Made by a program: the position numbers and the translations under genes. 64,000 bases of DNA from Gordius sp. MW1. Taxonomy: Eukaryota > Nematomorpha > Gordioida > Gordea > Gordiidae. The DNA is taken from the NCBI GenBank assembly GCA_964036665.1, contig OZ038526.1:2790001-2854000 (forward strand), in the 5' to 3' direction. A model generated the notes under the pieces. It was given only the letters and a program-made list of their open reading frames with translations, did not search any database and was not told where the DNA came from. Shown here in pieces: positions 21,103 to 31,533 of the stretch. Position 1 is the stretch's first letter; every line of letters starts with the position of its first letter.

Positions 21103-23728
21103 CAGGGGTTTGAACCCGCCCAAAAAAAAATCGGGTTCGTGTTCGGGTTCGTGTTCGGTTTAAGGAATTGGGTTCGGGTTTGGGTTCGTGTTCGGTTTAA
21201 GGAATTGGGTTCGGGTTCGGGTACAGGTTCGGGTTCAAGAAATTTTATTATACTAATAATACATTTTTACCTTCAAAAAATTATTGAATAGTTAACTTAA
21301 TTTTTAAATAGCACCTAATTAAATTCACATGTTAATTGTTTCAGTGCATATGTATTTATTGAATTTTTAATGTTCTAATTTATTTTTGGATTTAAAAGCA
21401 ATAAAAATATAATTAATAAAAGCCATACCATATTCTAAATTACAAAATATTTTTATTCAACGTATACTTCACATCATTAAATATAAATACAGTTGACACA
21501 TAAATTATGTAGATAATTTTGATATATTATTTAATCTTACAATTAAAACATCTTCTAATATTTGATCAGTCATTTGTGATCGATAATTTGATAGAATAAA
21601 TTTTAATGAGGAAAAAGCTCTTTCCACACTAACTTGGGTAGGTGGAACAGCTAATACAACCTGGGCTAACTGATAAATCTTGGGATGTTCACGTTTATTT
21701 TTCTCCCAAAATTCTAATACGTTCTCATCTCGTCCAATTCTATTTTGATCTAAAAACAATGTCAAGACAGAACCTATACTTTTTCCTGCACTTTTAACAT
21801 TTTCCATATTATTTGTTTTACTTTGTTCTTTCATTCTTAAAAGCTTCTCAAGCTTATCCGTTTTATCAGGCAATGATAATTGTATTTTATCACTAGAATC
21901 ATTACAGCCATTCTTTAATACCTCCAACTTCCCCCAAATTTTTAGTAAATGTATTTTGGCTATGTGAATTTCTTCCTCGGATAGTAGACATTGATAACGC
22001 AGATCAACGTATAAAGCTGCTAAAAGAACATCATTTTTAAGAAGCTTTTCCTCGCGTGCCTTCATATTTTCAATTACTATTTTAGCAAATGGGGAATCTA
22101 ATGCTTCAATGTCTAGGATACAATTTATCCATGTTCCATAAAAACAGCTGAGAGTGAGCTGCTCCTTTTGAAGTATCTTTGTTGCTAATTTTAAGGGCTT
22201 TAAAACCATTAAAATTTCCTCAATTTCTGCCCAATCAGAAGGTAACATATGAAAATCCTGATCTTCCATTTCATTACAGAAATCTTTAAGTATAATTAAT
22301 CTTTCCAGCATATCATATAAGGAATGCCATCTATGACAATCTAAAATTGGCTTAAGAAGATTTAATGATTTGAGAAGCTTCGTGATAGTTGGAGTTCTCA
22401 TTTTTTTATTAATCTGTCTAGCACGAGTAATAATAGGATAAGAAGGCAATTCCTTCATTGAATCATCTATTGCTAATTGAAGTGTGTGGGCAGCACACCG
22501 TATGCAATAAATGTTTGGAATATTTATTAGATTATAATTTATATCATAATCTTCATCTGATATATTATCATCAAAATCTGCAAAAATATTAGTTTCACAG
22601 AGGCTGATATTATTTTCGTTATCTAACAATTTTATAGATTTAACCATATTTCTTCCATTGTCTGATGTTATTGTATAAATTTGATCATTTGTTATTTCAT
22701 AAATGGCCATAACACTTTTTATAATATTTTTAATATTTTCCCCACTACCTTGGGTAAGTATTTCTTTCATTGCTAAGGTTCTTATTTGAATTTTACCATT
22801 ATCAATGAATTGACAATTAATTCCTAAAATATTTCTATCCAATCTTGTTACAGCATCAATCTTTAGAGAAACAAGTCTCCCCTTTATTTCATTTTTTATA
22901 CCTTCCCTGATTTTATAAGCAGTCTCCATAACCTTTTTCCGAATTATATTTGTATTAATGCATATTTCTTTATTCATACCCTTGAGAATGGGGTTAAGAA
23001 TCTTTCTAAACCCACTGTCATCTACACAAGTAAATGGTCTCCCATTTAAAGTTACCATCTCAATAAGTCCTTCATATATTTGTTTCTCTGTAATCTCCAC
23101 TTTGATTGTCAATTTTTCAAATATATTGTCTAAAGTTGACTCTTGATTGGATTTGAGTTTTTTCGGAGAATGAGAAATACAAAGTGCCTTCTTTTCTTCT
23201 TTATATTTGTCAAAGAGAGTTGAATGAAATCTTTCTAAATGTTTTTCAAGATTGGTTAAATGTGTCCCTTTCATTTTTTTACCACAATCTATGGCAAGGC
23301 ATTCTGAATTATTTGATAATGGAGATATTTTATAATATTTCTTAATGGGGTTATTTTCCCTCACCATTTAGACTATATACCATAACTAATATATATCAAT
23401 TATATATATAATACTTACAAATAATTCTTGAGATAATTAGTATTGATTAATGAATGAAAAATGCCGGATAAATAAAAATATTGAAATTAAAATCATATGG
23501 TTTTCTTCGTTTCGTTACATTGTCATGATAGAGAAAACTGAGATATTCAATTCACAATATATTTTTGAATTAAAAACCCGAACCCGAACCCTTTTTTGTA
23601 TTTATTGGGTTCGGGTTCGGGTTTTAAGGGTATTTTTAAAAATGGGTTCGGGTTTGGGTTCTGGTTCTGTAAATCATCGGGTTTTACCCGGTTCGGGTTC
23701 ACGGGTTCGGGTTCGGGACAAACCCCTG
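21103..23728 (-). mobile_element. Autonomous hAT transposon, copy C, with perfect 8-bp target duplication
   Basis: The 2626-bp element is flanked by GTATTAAC at 21095-21102 and 23729-23736. The target is a composite repeat module, and the related module nearby (about 24100-24115) reads AATGGTATTAACAAG without the element: a natural empty site. Ends, subterminal GGTTCG repeats and gene are as in copy A. Confidence 0.95.
21505..23367 (-). CDS. hAT transposase, intact (copy C)
   Basis: This 620-residue transposase is identical in sequence to those of copies A and B. It has the BED zinc finger at 23-48, Asp171, Asp236, the Cys288/Cys291/His294 motif and Glu582. Three identical proteins, with only silent or non-coding changes between the copies, point to very recent movement. 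The element's flanks show no other gene it might be fused to. Confidence 0.93.
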   Translation of the reverse strand: MVRENNPIKKYYKISPLSNNSECLAIDCGKKMKGTHLTNLEKHLERFHSTLFDKYKEEKKALCISHSPKKLKSNQESTLDNIFEKLTIKVEITEKQIYEGLIEMVTLNGRPFTCVDDSGFRKILNPILKGMNKEICINTNIIRKKVMETAYKIREGIKNEIKGRLVSLKIDAVTRLDRNILGINCQFIDNGKIQIRTLAMKEILTQGSGENIKNIIKSVMAIYEITNDQIYTITSDNGRNMVKSIKLLDNENNISLCETNIFADFDDNISDEDYDINYNLINIPNIYCIRCAAHTLQLAIDDSMKELPSYPIITRARQINKKMRTPTITKLLKSLNLLKPILDCHRWHSLYDMLERLIILKDFCNEMEDQDFHMLPSDWAEIEEILMVLKPLKLATKILQKEQLTLSCFYGTWINCILDIEALDSPFAKIVIENMKAREEKLLKNDVLLAALYVDLRYQCLLSEEEIHIAKIHLLKIWGKLEVLKNGCNDSSDKIQLSLPDKTDKLEKLLRMKEQSKTNNMENVKSAGKSIGSVLTLFLDQNRIGRDENVLEFWEKNKREHPKIYQLAQVVLAVPPTQVSVERAFSSLKFILSNYRSQMTDQILEDVLIVRLNNISKLST

Positions 23729-23736
23729 GTATTAAC

Positions 23737-24240
23737 AAGACCAATATATTAATTTAAAAAAAATGTAAAAATAAAAAAATTGGCCCTCTCTGGAATTGGA
23801 ACCCAAATCAGGAGAGGGGTAAGCCTTTGTGGGGGGGCACAGGGACCGATATCTGTAGAGGCATAGGTAATTATCAATGTTAACCTAAATTAATAGCAAT
23901 TCAAAAAGCGAAAAAAAAATTTCGAATCAATTTGGCTAATGGTCATTTTTTTTATTGGTCAGTAGAAGGACACGGTCAAAAAGGATATAAATACATAAGA
24001 GACAAAAAAACGGAAAAAAAATTTTGATTCACAATTTGGCCAATGGTCATTTTTTTATTAGTCAGTAGCCAGCGGACGGCCAAAAAGTCATATTATCAAT
24101 GGTATTAACAAGACCAATATATTAAATTAATTAAAAAAAAATTTTGTCTTCTCCGGGTATCGAACCTACAAGTCAGAACGTTGGACGGACGGAGGACAAC
24201 GGACAACAAAAAGCGAGCCCATAAATTGCATAGCAATTAA
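23737..24240 (+). repeat. Composite module, right of hAT copy C
   Basis: After the hAT the module continues: a T-arm-like segment, AGAGGCATAGG, ATTATCAATGTTAACC, two further hairpin units, a second T-arm-like segment (TTCTCCGGGTATCGAACC), GGACGGACGGAGGACAACGG and the terminal GAGCCCATAAATTGCATAGC. Confidence 0.7.
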
Positions 24241-24329
24241 TTTAAATCATTTTTAAAGTCAGTGAGAAGATATTTTTTAGGTTTTGTACCCTATTTTCTA
24301 TTAGTGTATTTTTTAAATAAAATTGCTTT

Positions 24330-24830
24330 TTATTAAACACTAGCTGAACCCGGCAAACGTTGTTTTGCCATTTACCCAGGTGTATTAGCGGAATATATAT
24401 CATCTTATAGATAAATTTCAATAGATTAAGAATATATCAAATATAATTGGTAAGTGTTTATTATGCAAAATTTTTTAAGCAAATAGTTAAAGAGGGTCCA
24501 AGGCCTATGCCCACCCAAGAGAGAAAACCTGGCCCCATGGCCCCCCATCCAAGGGAATAATCTTTGGCCCTCTGGCCCTTCAAGCATTTTTTTTAATTTT
24601 TTGTAATTATGAAACAATATCATGATTATAATTATTTGTTTCTGAAAAAAGCTTTTAATTCTGAACTTAATAATGTTCGAAGAACTGAGATATATCAACA
24701 TTTATTGGCACTTTGTTAATAGTATTTTCATTTTTCTCCGTATTTAACGCGCAAATAATGACAAAATGAGATTTTTTAATTTATTTAGCCACGCAGGAGG
24801 GGACACGACCGTCTTATAATAATAATAATT
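24330..24830. repeat. Dispersed repeat with GGCAAACGTTGTTTTGCC
   Basis: CTAGCTGAACCCGGCAAACG starts a segment that includes TTAATTCTGAACTTAATAAT and GCCACGCAGGAGGGGACA. Parts recur at 29250-29590 and in both arms of the large palindrome (about 44740-44985 and 48055-48310). It shows no conserved protein. It may be the tail of a retroelement, but the class is not resolved. Confidence 0.5.
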
Positions 24831-25074
24831 GAAGTGAAAAATAAACCTTAATTTTAAATATTTTTTAAAGGGCATGGGCAAAGGGGGCGTCAATTTATAA
24901 AAAGGTTTTTAAAGAGTGTTGCAAAATAGTGGATGAATTATAAATTTTCATGCTCGTTGATTAAATAAAAATATAGCGCCTGCCTTTATGATAAAATATA
25001 AACAAAAGGCGGATACGGATACGCATATAGTTTATTTAACGAAATTAAGTCAAATTTACCTATAATCAAAAACT

Positions 25075-25410
25075 CGGGCCTTCGGCCCTCGTGGGAAGGG
25101 GGAAGGGGGAAGGGGAGGAGGGAAGAGAAGGGGGAACTCATCTACACTCCGTATAAATGTATCATATTTGCTATGCAATTTATGGGCGAGAAAGGTGGGA
25201 AGGGGTGAGAATGCCTATAGGCGGGGGGTATTAAATGTAAAATAATTAGTTAATTATTAATACAAATTTTCGATTTAATTAACAAAAATTGCCCTCTCCG
25301 GGATTCGAACTCACATTAGTAGAGCCAGCCTTTGTAGCGGCACGGGGAACCATTTAAGTAGAGGTATAGGCCTTTGTAGGGGAGAGCATACAGTAATTAT
25401 CGATGTTAAC
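25075..25410 (+). repeat. Composite module, head plus T-arm
   Basis: CTCGGGCCTTCGGCCCTCGT opens the module, with G/A-rich tracts, TGCTATGCAATTTATGGGCG and CCTATAGGCGGGGGGTATTA. It passes directly to GCCCTCTCCGGGATTCGAAC and AGAGGTATAGGCCTTTG without hairpin units. Confidence 0.7.
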
Positions 25411-27480
25411 CAAATGAATTATTTATTACTAATTCTTTTTTAGGGGAAAAGGTCATACTTAGGTTTTTTTAACTAATGGGTGTCAAAGGTTGTTAATATG
25501 AGAAAAGCGAAAACACCCTAAAGACGAGGAAATTATAAGAAAATTAAATATAAAACGATATTCTTGATAAGTGAAAGTGAGCAAAAGCAATTAATCTTAA
25601 GCATTGCTGAAAAAGAACACCTATTTAGAACCACAAATTTGGACAGAGTCTTAAACAAACATAACTCATTCATTTTTCTACGTTTTATTTTCGAGGTGCG
25701 TTATTTTTTTAATTTATAACTATAACATGCTTATTAAATTAGAGGCAAATTTTAGATTTAAGTATTTTAAATTAATTTTAACAATGCTTTGCACGTCGCC
25801 TTGCATATCGACAATGTTGGTATGTTTATTTGTTTATCTATCATTTAAGATCTTTGATAAATAATAAGAGTCCTCTCAAATTTTATGCAGTCTTTTTAGT
25901 TTAGTATCTTATATTCAACCAATGAGGCTCTGAGGTACTAATCGGTAAATTTATCTATACATATCAAAATTAGCAAAAAAGCACACAACATGGGAATGTT
26001 TCTAAAAGCGCGAGTTATATTTATTTAAGAAATTGGTTATGTTTTACGGTATCGAGAATATTTATTTGTTACAACTTTATATATTGTAAAATAAACGAAG
26101 GTAGTTGAGTATAAACCTAGTATTAATTTATAATTGCAATCTAACTTAGTAATTACGCTATTTATAGAACAATTAATTAACTAGCTTAGTACATTTAAAC
26201 GCCTTGGATTCTTGATTACCCTGCTTAATTTTAGGAACTTAAGGAATCTAATCTAACGCTAACATTAATCATACCCCAAAGACTGATCTTTATGGATGAT
26301 GACGTTTGATCCGTTATTGTCACATCTCTCTTGGTTAGCTCTTTATTAAGATTCTTACTAAAAATCTTCTTGGGGCTATCTTCACATTAGCAAGGCACCG
26401 CCAAAAACTCTTTTCAATCAAGATTTAATCAAAAACTTAAAACTATCATTAATTTAAAAAATCCATTAAACTTTGTTATAATTATAAGGTAAGCAAGGGC
26501 TTGATATGGCTTCGCCGAATATATGTTAAAATGATTGAAATAGTAATTATAAATTAGTATTTTAATTACTTAGGTGAATATTGCAGAACGAAGGTTGGAA
26601 TCTTAATTTGAAGCAAAGCTAAAATAGCGATCGAGCAAAAATTTTAATCAAGGTAAGGGAGAGAGAGGGAGTGGAGGGTATGATTAGTTGTTTTTTTATA
26701 AATTATCAAGGTCACGCCAACATAAGCTATTATTGGGTTGTCGAGCGGTGAGGCGGGGTTGAGGGATGATCTCTCTCCCTTTCTCCATCTCCTCCACTCC
26801 CGCCCCCTAATAATACCAACTCAGCGGTGGAATTTGGATCAATAATACCAGTAACGTTTTTGGAAATCTTAGTTTTTTAGATACTATAAATATTTTTTCT
26901 TAGATTTTAAAAATGTAGGGCATGTTTTATAAAATTATAAATTAATGGTTCATAGGCACGTCTTAATATCTTGTTTAATTTTGGCAGGGATTTTATATCA
27001 TCTTACCGAATGTTTATTTTTAATCTATATGAAATGCTTGAAAAGAGCGTTAAAGGGTAATATATTAGTTATATTTTAGCAATATGTCAAAGAATTTAAA
27101 TGATTGAGGGGAAAAATGGGCGCATTAATTATTTAAAAGTATTAAAAATTCTAGATATAATAAACACAAAAAACATCATATAATAATTAATATAAAATCA
27201 TTTAAAAGTACCACCTATTTTTGAATTAAAATTTTTTTAAATTAGGTCTTAATGTAAAAATAATTTGATTTCTTTATTACGATTTAAATTATGGCTTCAT
27301 TCTAAAAAAAATTAATCAAAATGCCGCAAGAATTGTAGTCACAATACAATGTATTAAAAAATGGTGAAAGGTTTCTTTAATATACGTTTAATGGAATTGG
27401 GATTAATTTGTTTCGAAGACCTTTGATGTAAAAATTTCAATTTAAATTTGCGAAACAGATTTGAATTTTTCTATATTAAA
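25411..27480. other. AT-rich sequence without recognisable genes
   Basis: No coding exon, RNA gene or known element is supported. A G/A-rich tract (26650-26680) and a C/T-rich tract (26775-26812) face each other about 100 bp apart but do not form a clear repeat element. Confidence 0.55.
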
Positions 27481-27489
27481 TTGCATTGA

Positions 27490-28720
27490 AATATAGACAT
27501 TAGTTTTTATGTCCTTTAGTGATTATGGGTCTAACAAACATTATATTATAAAACAACACAATGTTAAGAATTTGCAGAATTGTTGGGAGAAATTTTTTGT
27601 TGAATTTGAACAATTTTTAATTAAAAAATCAAAAATTTGGCCAATGGTCACCTTTTCTCTATTGGTCAGTACCAACAGATACTCTATAAGTCAACGATAG
27701 CCAAAAAAAACGGAAAAAAAAATTTTTGATGCTCACTTTGGCCAATGGTTATTTTTTTCCGTTGGTCAGCAGCCAGCACGCGGTAAAAGTGGATATAAAT
27801 TCATAAGAGTAAAAAAAACGAAAAAAAAATTTTCGAATCACATTTTGGCCAATGGTCATTTTTTTCCATTGGTCAGCAGCCAGGACACGGTAAAAGTGGA
27901 TATAAATTCATAATAGTTAAAAAAAAAACGAAAAAAAAGTTTTCGAATCACATTTTGGCCAATGGTCATTTTATTCCATTGGTCAGCAGCCAGCGGACGG
28001 CCAAAAAGTCATAATAGCAATGGTAGGACGAGGAACAATCATAATAGTCAAAAAAAAAACGAAAAAAATAATTTCGATTCACATTTTGGCCAATGGTCAT
28101 TTTTTCCATTGGTCAGCAGCCAGGACACGGTAAAAGTGGATATAATTTCATAATAGTCAAAAAAAACGAAAAAAAAGTTTTCGAATCACATTTTGACCAA
28201 TGGTCATTTTATTCCATTGGTCAGCAGCCAGCGGACGGCCAAAAAGTCATAATAGCAATGGTAGGACAAGGAACAATCATAATAGTCAAAAAAAAACGAA
28301 AAAAATAAGTTCGATTCACATTTTGGCCAATGGTCATTTTTTCCATTGGTCAGGAGCCAGCGGACGGCCAAAAAGTCATAATAGCAATGGTAGTAACAGG
28401 AACAATCATAATAGTCAAAAAAACTCCGGGATTCTAACCCCAAAACTAGTTAAATTGCATAGCAATTAAAAAGTAAAAAACTTTTATTTATGTTTATTAT
28501 ATAACATTGGTCAGCAGCCAGCGGAGGCCAAAAAGTCATACTAGCAATGGTAGAAACAGGAACAATCATAATAATCAAAAAAAAACGAAAAAAATAATTT
28601 CGATTCACATTTTGGCCAATGGTCATTTTTTTCATTGGTCAGCAGCCAGCGGACGGCCAAAAATTCTTATTATCAATGATAGTAACAAGAACAATCATAA
28701 GAGTCAAAAAAAACTCCGGG
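27490..28720 (+). repeat. Long array of hairpin repeat units (about 9 copies)
   Basis: Unit starts (GGCCAATGGTCA) occur near 27641, 27740, 27846, 27957, 28088, 28194, 28326 and 28615. Spacings alternate between about 107 bp (the GGACACGGTAAAAGTGG type) and about 131 bp (the CGGACGGCCAAAAAGTC type). The alternation shows that pairs of unequal units were amplified together. The first 130 bp repeat sequence found at 15310-15440. Confidence 0.8.
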
Positions 28721-28729
28721 ATTCTAACC

Positions 28730-28980
28730 CCAAAACTAGTTAAATTGCATAGCAATTAAAAGTAAACAACTTTTATTTATGTTTATTATATAGCATTAAT
28801 AAATTGCATAGCAATTAAAAAGTAAACAACTTTTATCTCTGTTTATTATATAACAAAAACTAGTTAAATTGCATAGCAATTAAAAGTAAACAACTTTTAT
28901 TTATGTTTATTATATAACTAGTTAAATTGCATAGCAATTAAAAGTAAACAACTTTTATATATGTTTATTATATAATAGAT
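28730..28980 (+). repeat. Short tandem array of about 58 bp with TTGCATAGCAATTA
   Basis: Four near copies of TTAAATTGCATAGCAATTAA followed by AGTAAACAACTTTTATTTAT and GTTTATTATATA lie in tandem. Each holds the ATTGC...GCAAT inverted core that also forms the outer ends of the composite module. Confidence 0.8.
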
Positions 28981-28989
28981 AATTTAACA

Positions 28990-29215
28990 AATCTTATATA
29001 TAACACACCGAGGGAGATAGAGATGAGGGGTGGGGCACCTCTTATGCATGAGATAGAGATGAGGGGTGGGGCACCTCTTTCTCATGCATTAATTTAAAAA
29101 AGCGATAACCTAATATACCCAATGCAAATAGATAGGGAGGGTAACGGACGGACAACGGACAGACAACGGACAACCAAAAACGAGCCCATAAATTGCATAG
29201 CAATTAAAATTAATC
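28990..29215 (+). repeat. Composite module, tail
   Basis: It contains GAGATAGAGATGAGGGGTGG with GGCACCTCTT twice, CGATAACCTAATATACCCAA, GGACGGACAACGGACAGACA and GAGCCCATAAATTGCATAGC, in the same order as 16380-16615 and 34680-34880. Confidence 0.75.
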
Positions 29216-29249
29216 ATTAAATTTTGGATACATTTTTTTAAAGCTATCG

Positions 29250-29590
29250 CTAGAGACCTACAAAATGGTATTTTTCGAGGTCATAGTCTGGCCCAAGCCC
29301 CCACCCCCCCCCAAGGGAAAAATCTTTGGACCCCTGGTCCTTCAAGCAATTTTTTTTAATTGTTGTAATTAAGAAACAATATCATAATTATAATTATTTG
29401 TTTCTGAATAAAACTTTTAATTCTGAACTTAATAATGTCCGAAGAACTGAGATATATCAACATTTATTGGCACTTTGTTAAAATAATTTTAATTTTTCTC
29501 CTTATTTAACGCGCAAAAAAATGACAAAATTAGATTTTTTAATTTATTTAGCCACGCAGGAGGGGACAAGACCGTCCTATAATAATAAAA
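29250..29590. repeat. Second copy of the dispersed repeat at 24480-24830
   Basis: From CCAAGGGAAAAATCTTTGG onward it closely follows 24520-24830, including TAATTCTGAACTTAATAATG and GCCACGCAGGAGGGGACAAG, and then runs directly into a composite module head. No coding content is seen. Confidence 0.6.
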
Positions 29591-29750
29591 CTCGGGCCTT
29601 CGGCCCTCGTGGGAAGGGAAGGGGGGAAGGGAAGGGGGGAAGGGAAGGGGGGACGACTCATCTATTCTACGTATAAATGTAGTATATTTGCTATGCAATT
29701 TATGGGCGAGAAAGGTGGGAAGGGGCGAGAATGCCTATAGGGGGTAGGAT
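29590..29750 (+). repeat. Composite module, head only
   Basis: CTCGGGCCTTCGGCCCTCGT, G/A tracts and TGCTATGCAATTTATGGGCG end at CCTATAGGGGGTAGG. No hairpin units follow. Bases 29751-30267 are AT-rich, with two more TTGCATAGCAAT cores (30048 and 30243) and no gene. Confidence 0.65.
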
Positions 29751-30267
29751 AATTGTTAGGGTTTCCCTCTTGGCTACTCCCTCCCACGCTAGTTACACAA
29801 CATAAAACTCCACTTTTTTTGGCCAAAAAAAAAATAAAATTCATTTTAATTTAAAACCTCACTTTTACTCGCCGTTTTATAATGTATGTTTTGTATGTGA
29901 TAAAAATTTGAAGAGGAAAAAGAATAGTATTTTTAAATTTGGCAAAAGCTGGCTATGTAACAAGGGATTGTTTTGTAAAATAAAATGTGAATATTAAAAT
30001 ATTATTAAGGCAATCAAAAAATTAAACGTCGTTTAAGGATAAATTGCATAGCAATTAATATATAATGAATTATTTTTAATTTTTTTACATAATTGTTTAT
30101 TAATTTTTTTCTTTTTTTTCTTATGCTTTAGAAGAAAATCGTCCTGATATACATACTTCTTAGGTTTAAGCAATAGATATGTACGTTTATTAGAACAAAA
30201 TAATAATATAATAAAAGGAGAAATACTATATGTGACCATATGAATTGCATAGCAATACAATATATTA

Positions 30268-30715
30268 TTATCGTAGAAGTTCCATCTCGATTTCTTCGAC
30301 TGACAAAGCAGGGGGTCCGTTATTAGACTCTTGGGGTATTTGAGTCGAGATGGTAGATAGGGTGCTAGGCCGAGAGGGCGCTTGGCTTATTGTACAGAGG
30401 GGGGGATTGTGCCAACGTCGGCACCCATTGCAAGATTGGCTTGGACCCAAGGATGGTTGCACTCTGGCCCTGCCTCGGTATTGAGTAGGACGTCTTGTGT
30501 TATATCTTAGACCACCTTGAATATTAGGGCGCTGCGCCCGTGTCCTAGCCTCGGCCGATCGCTGCCGACCCGTATTTTGATAGTTCATGTTACCTCGGAA
30601 ACTGGAACCCTGCTGTGCCTCGGGTGACCGTACCCGACCCGCCTCTTGATAAAAGAAGGGGTTGCCAGAATTAAAATTATCTATGATCACATCACAGCTA
30701 GGAGTGCATTCCAAG
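30268..30715 (-). CDS. Arg/Gln/Pro-rich open frame of unknown origin (possibly gag-like)
   Basis: About 150 residues end at 30268. The frame is rich in Arg, Gln, Pro and Ser and has a Cys/His cluster SCNGCRRWHNPPLC that is close to, but not exactly, a retroviral-type zinc knuckle (one spacing residue is short). It ends SVEEIEMELLR. Upstream it is cut by the hAT at 30716-31525; across that insertion the frame continues for about 13 residues to a stop near 31570. It may be the end of a retroelement gag or a host exon. The longer 224-residue frame is misleading because its first 75 residues come from the hAT. Confidence 0.35.
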
Positions 30716-31525
30716 CAGTGGTCAGATTTGTTAGAATTTTTCAGCCCGAACCCGGCCCGGCCCGATTTTATAATTAATCTGCCCGCCCGAGCCCGCCCGA
30801 ACCCATCTAAGTGTCCGCCCGGGCCCGCCCGAATCGTTAAAGCTGCCCGAATTGCCCGGCCCAAAATATTAAATTTGCCCGTTAGTCCCGAATTTGTGAG
30901 GTCGCAAACAGAGGTCGGATTTGTTAAAATTTTTCTGCCCAAACCCGGCCCGGTCTAAATTTTTAACTAAATTCCCCGCCTGAACCCTTCTAAGTGTCCG
31001 CTCAGCCATGCCCAAACCATTAGAGCTGCCCGGCCTTATTAATAAAATTTGCCCGTGACTAGAAATTATCCAATCCCAAAATCTTTCAACCACTATTACA
31101 AAATAAGCATTAAATAAAGACATATTGATCAGAACAAATCTTTTATAATATAGTATGAAAATTAATAATTTTTGATCTTGAGATAAACCAGTTAAACTAA
31201 TTTATTCGAAATAAAATAAAATTTAATTCTGAAGAAGTTAAAGTTAGGATTTAGGACATTATATAAACGTACGATAAGGATTTAAGCGATAGAAAAAAAT
31301 CTAGTCAAATTTATTATGGCCCAAAATTGTTTATAAGCGAATTTTTCTTTTTTCGAGGAAAATCAATTTGATAAAATTTTTGGCATGCCCGAATTGCCCG
31401 AATCTTATCAGCGTGCCCGCCCGGGCCCGTCCGAAAAGTAAAACTTAAGACAGTTGCCCGGCCCGGCCCGGCCCGTGGGCCGGGCCGGGCGGGCCGGGCA
31501 GCGGGCCGGGCATTTCTGACCTCTG
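30716..31525. mobile_element. 810-bp non-autonomous hAT with perfect 8-bp target duplication
   Basis: The left end is CAGTGGTCAGA and the right end is the complement of CAGAGGTCAGA. The target duplication ATTCCAAG is identical at 30708-30715 and 31526-31533. GCCCG/GGCCCG repeats crowd both subterminal zones, and the AT-rich centre is non-coding. It interrupts the open frame at 30268-30715. Confidence 0.92.
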
Positions 31526-31533
31526 ATTCCAAG

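Noticed and set aside
25411-27480. Short AT-rich frames considered as small genes
   Set aside because: None has domain resemblance, splice context or codon bias; in AT-rich DNA such frames are expected by chance.
27490-28720. Regularly repeated hairpin units considered as a CRISPR array
   Set aside because: Repeats are the long conserved parts, the spacers are not unique, no cas genes are present, and the setting is an animal nuclear genome.
30716-30942. First 75 residues of a 224-residue minus-strand frame
   Set aside because: They are translation of the GCCCG repeats of the inserted non-autonomous hAT; the 8-bp duplication marks the boundary at 30715/30716.
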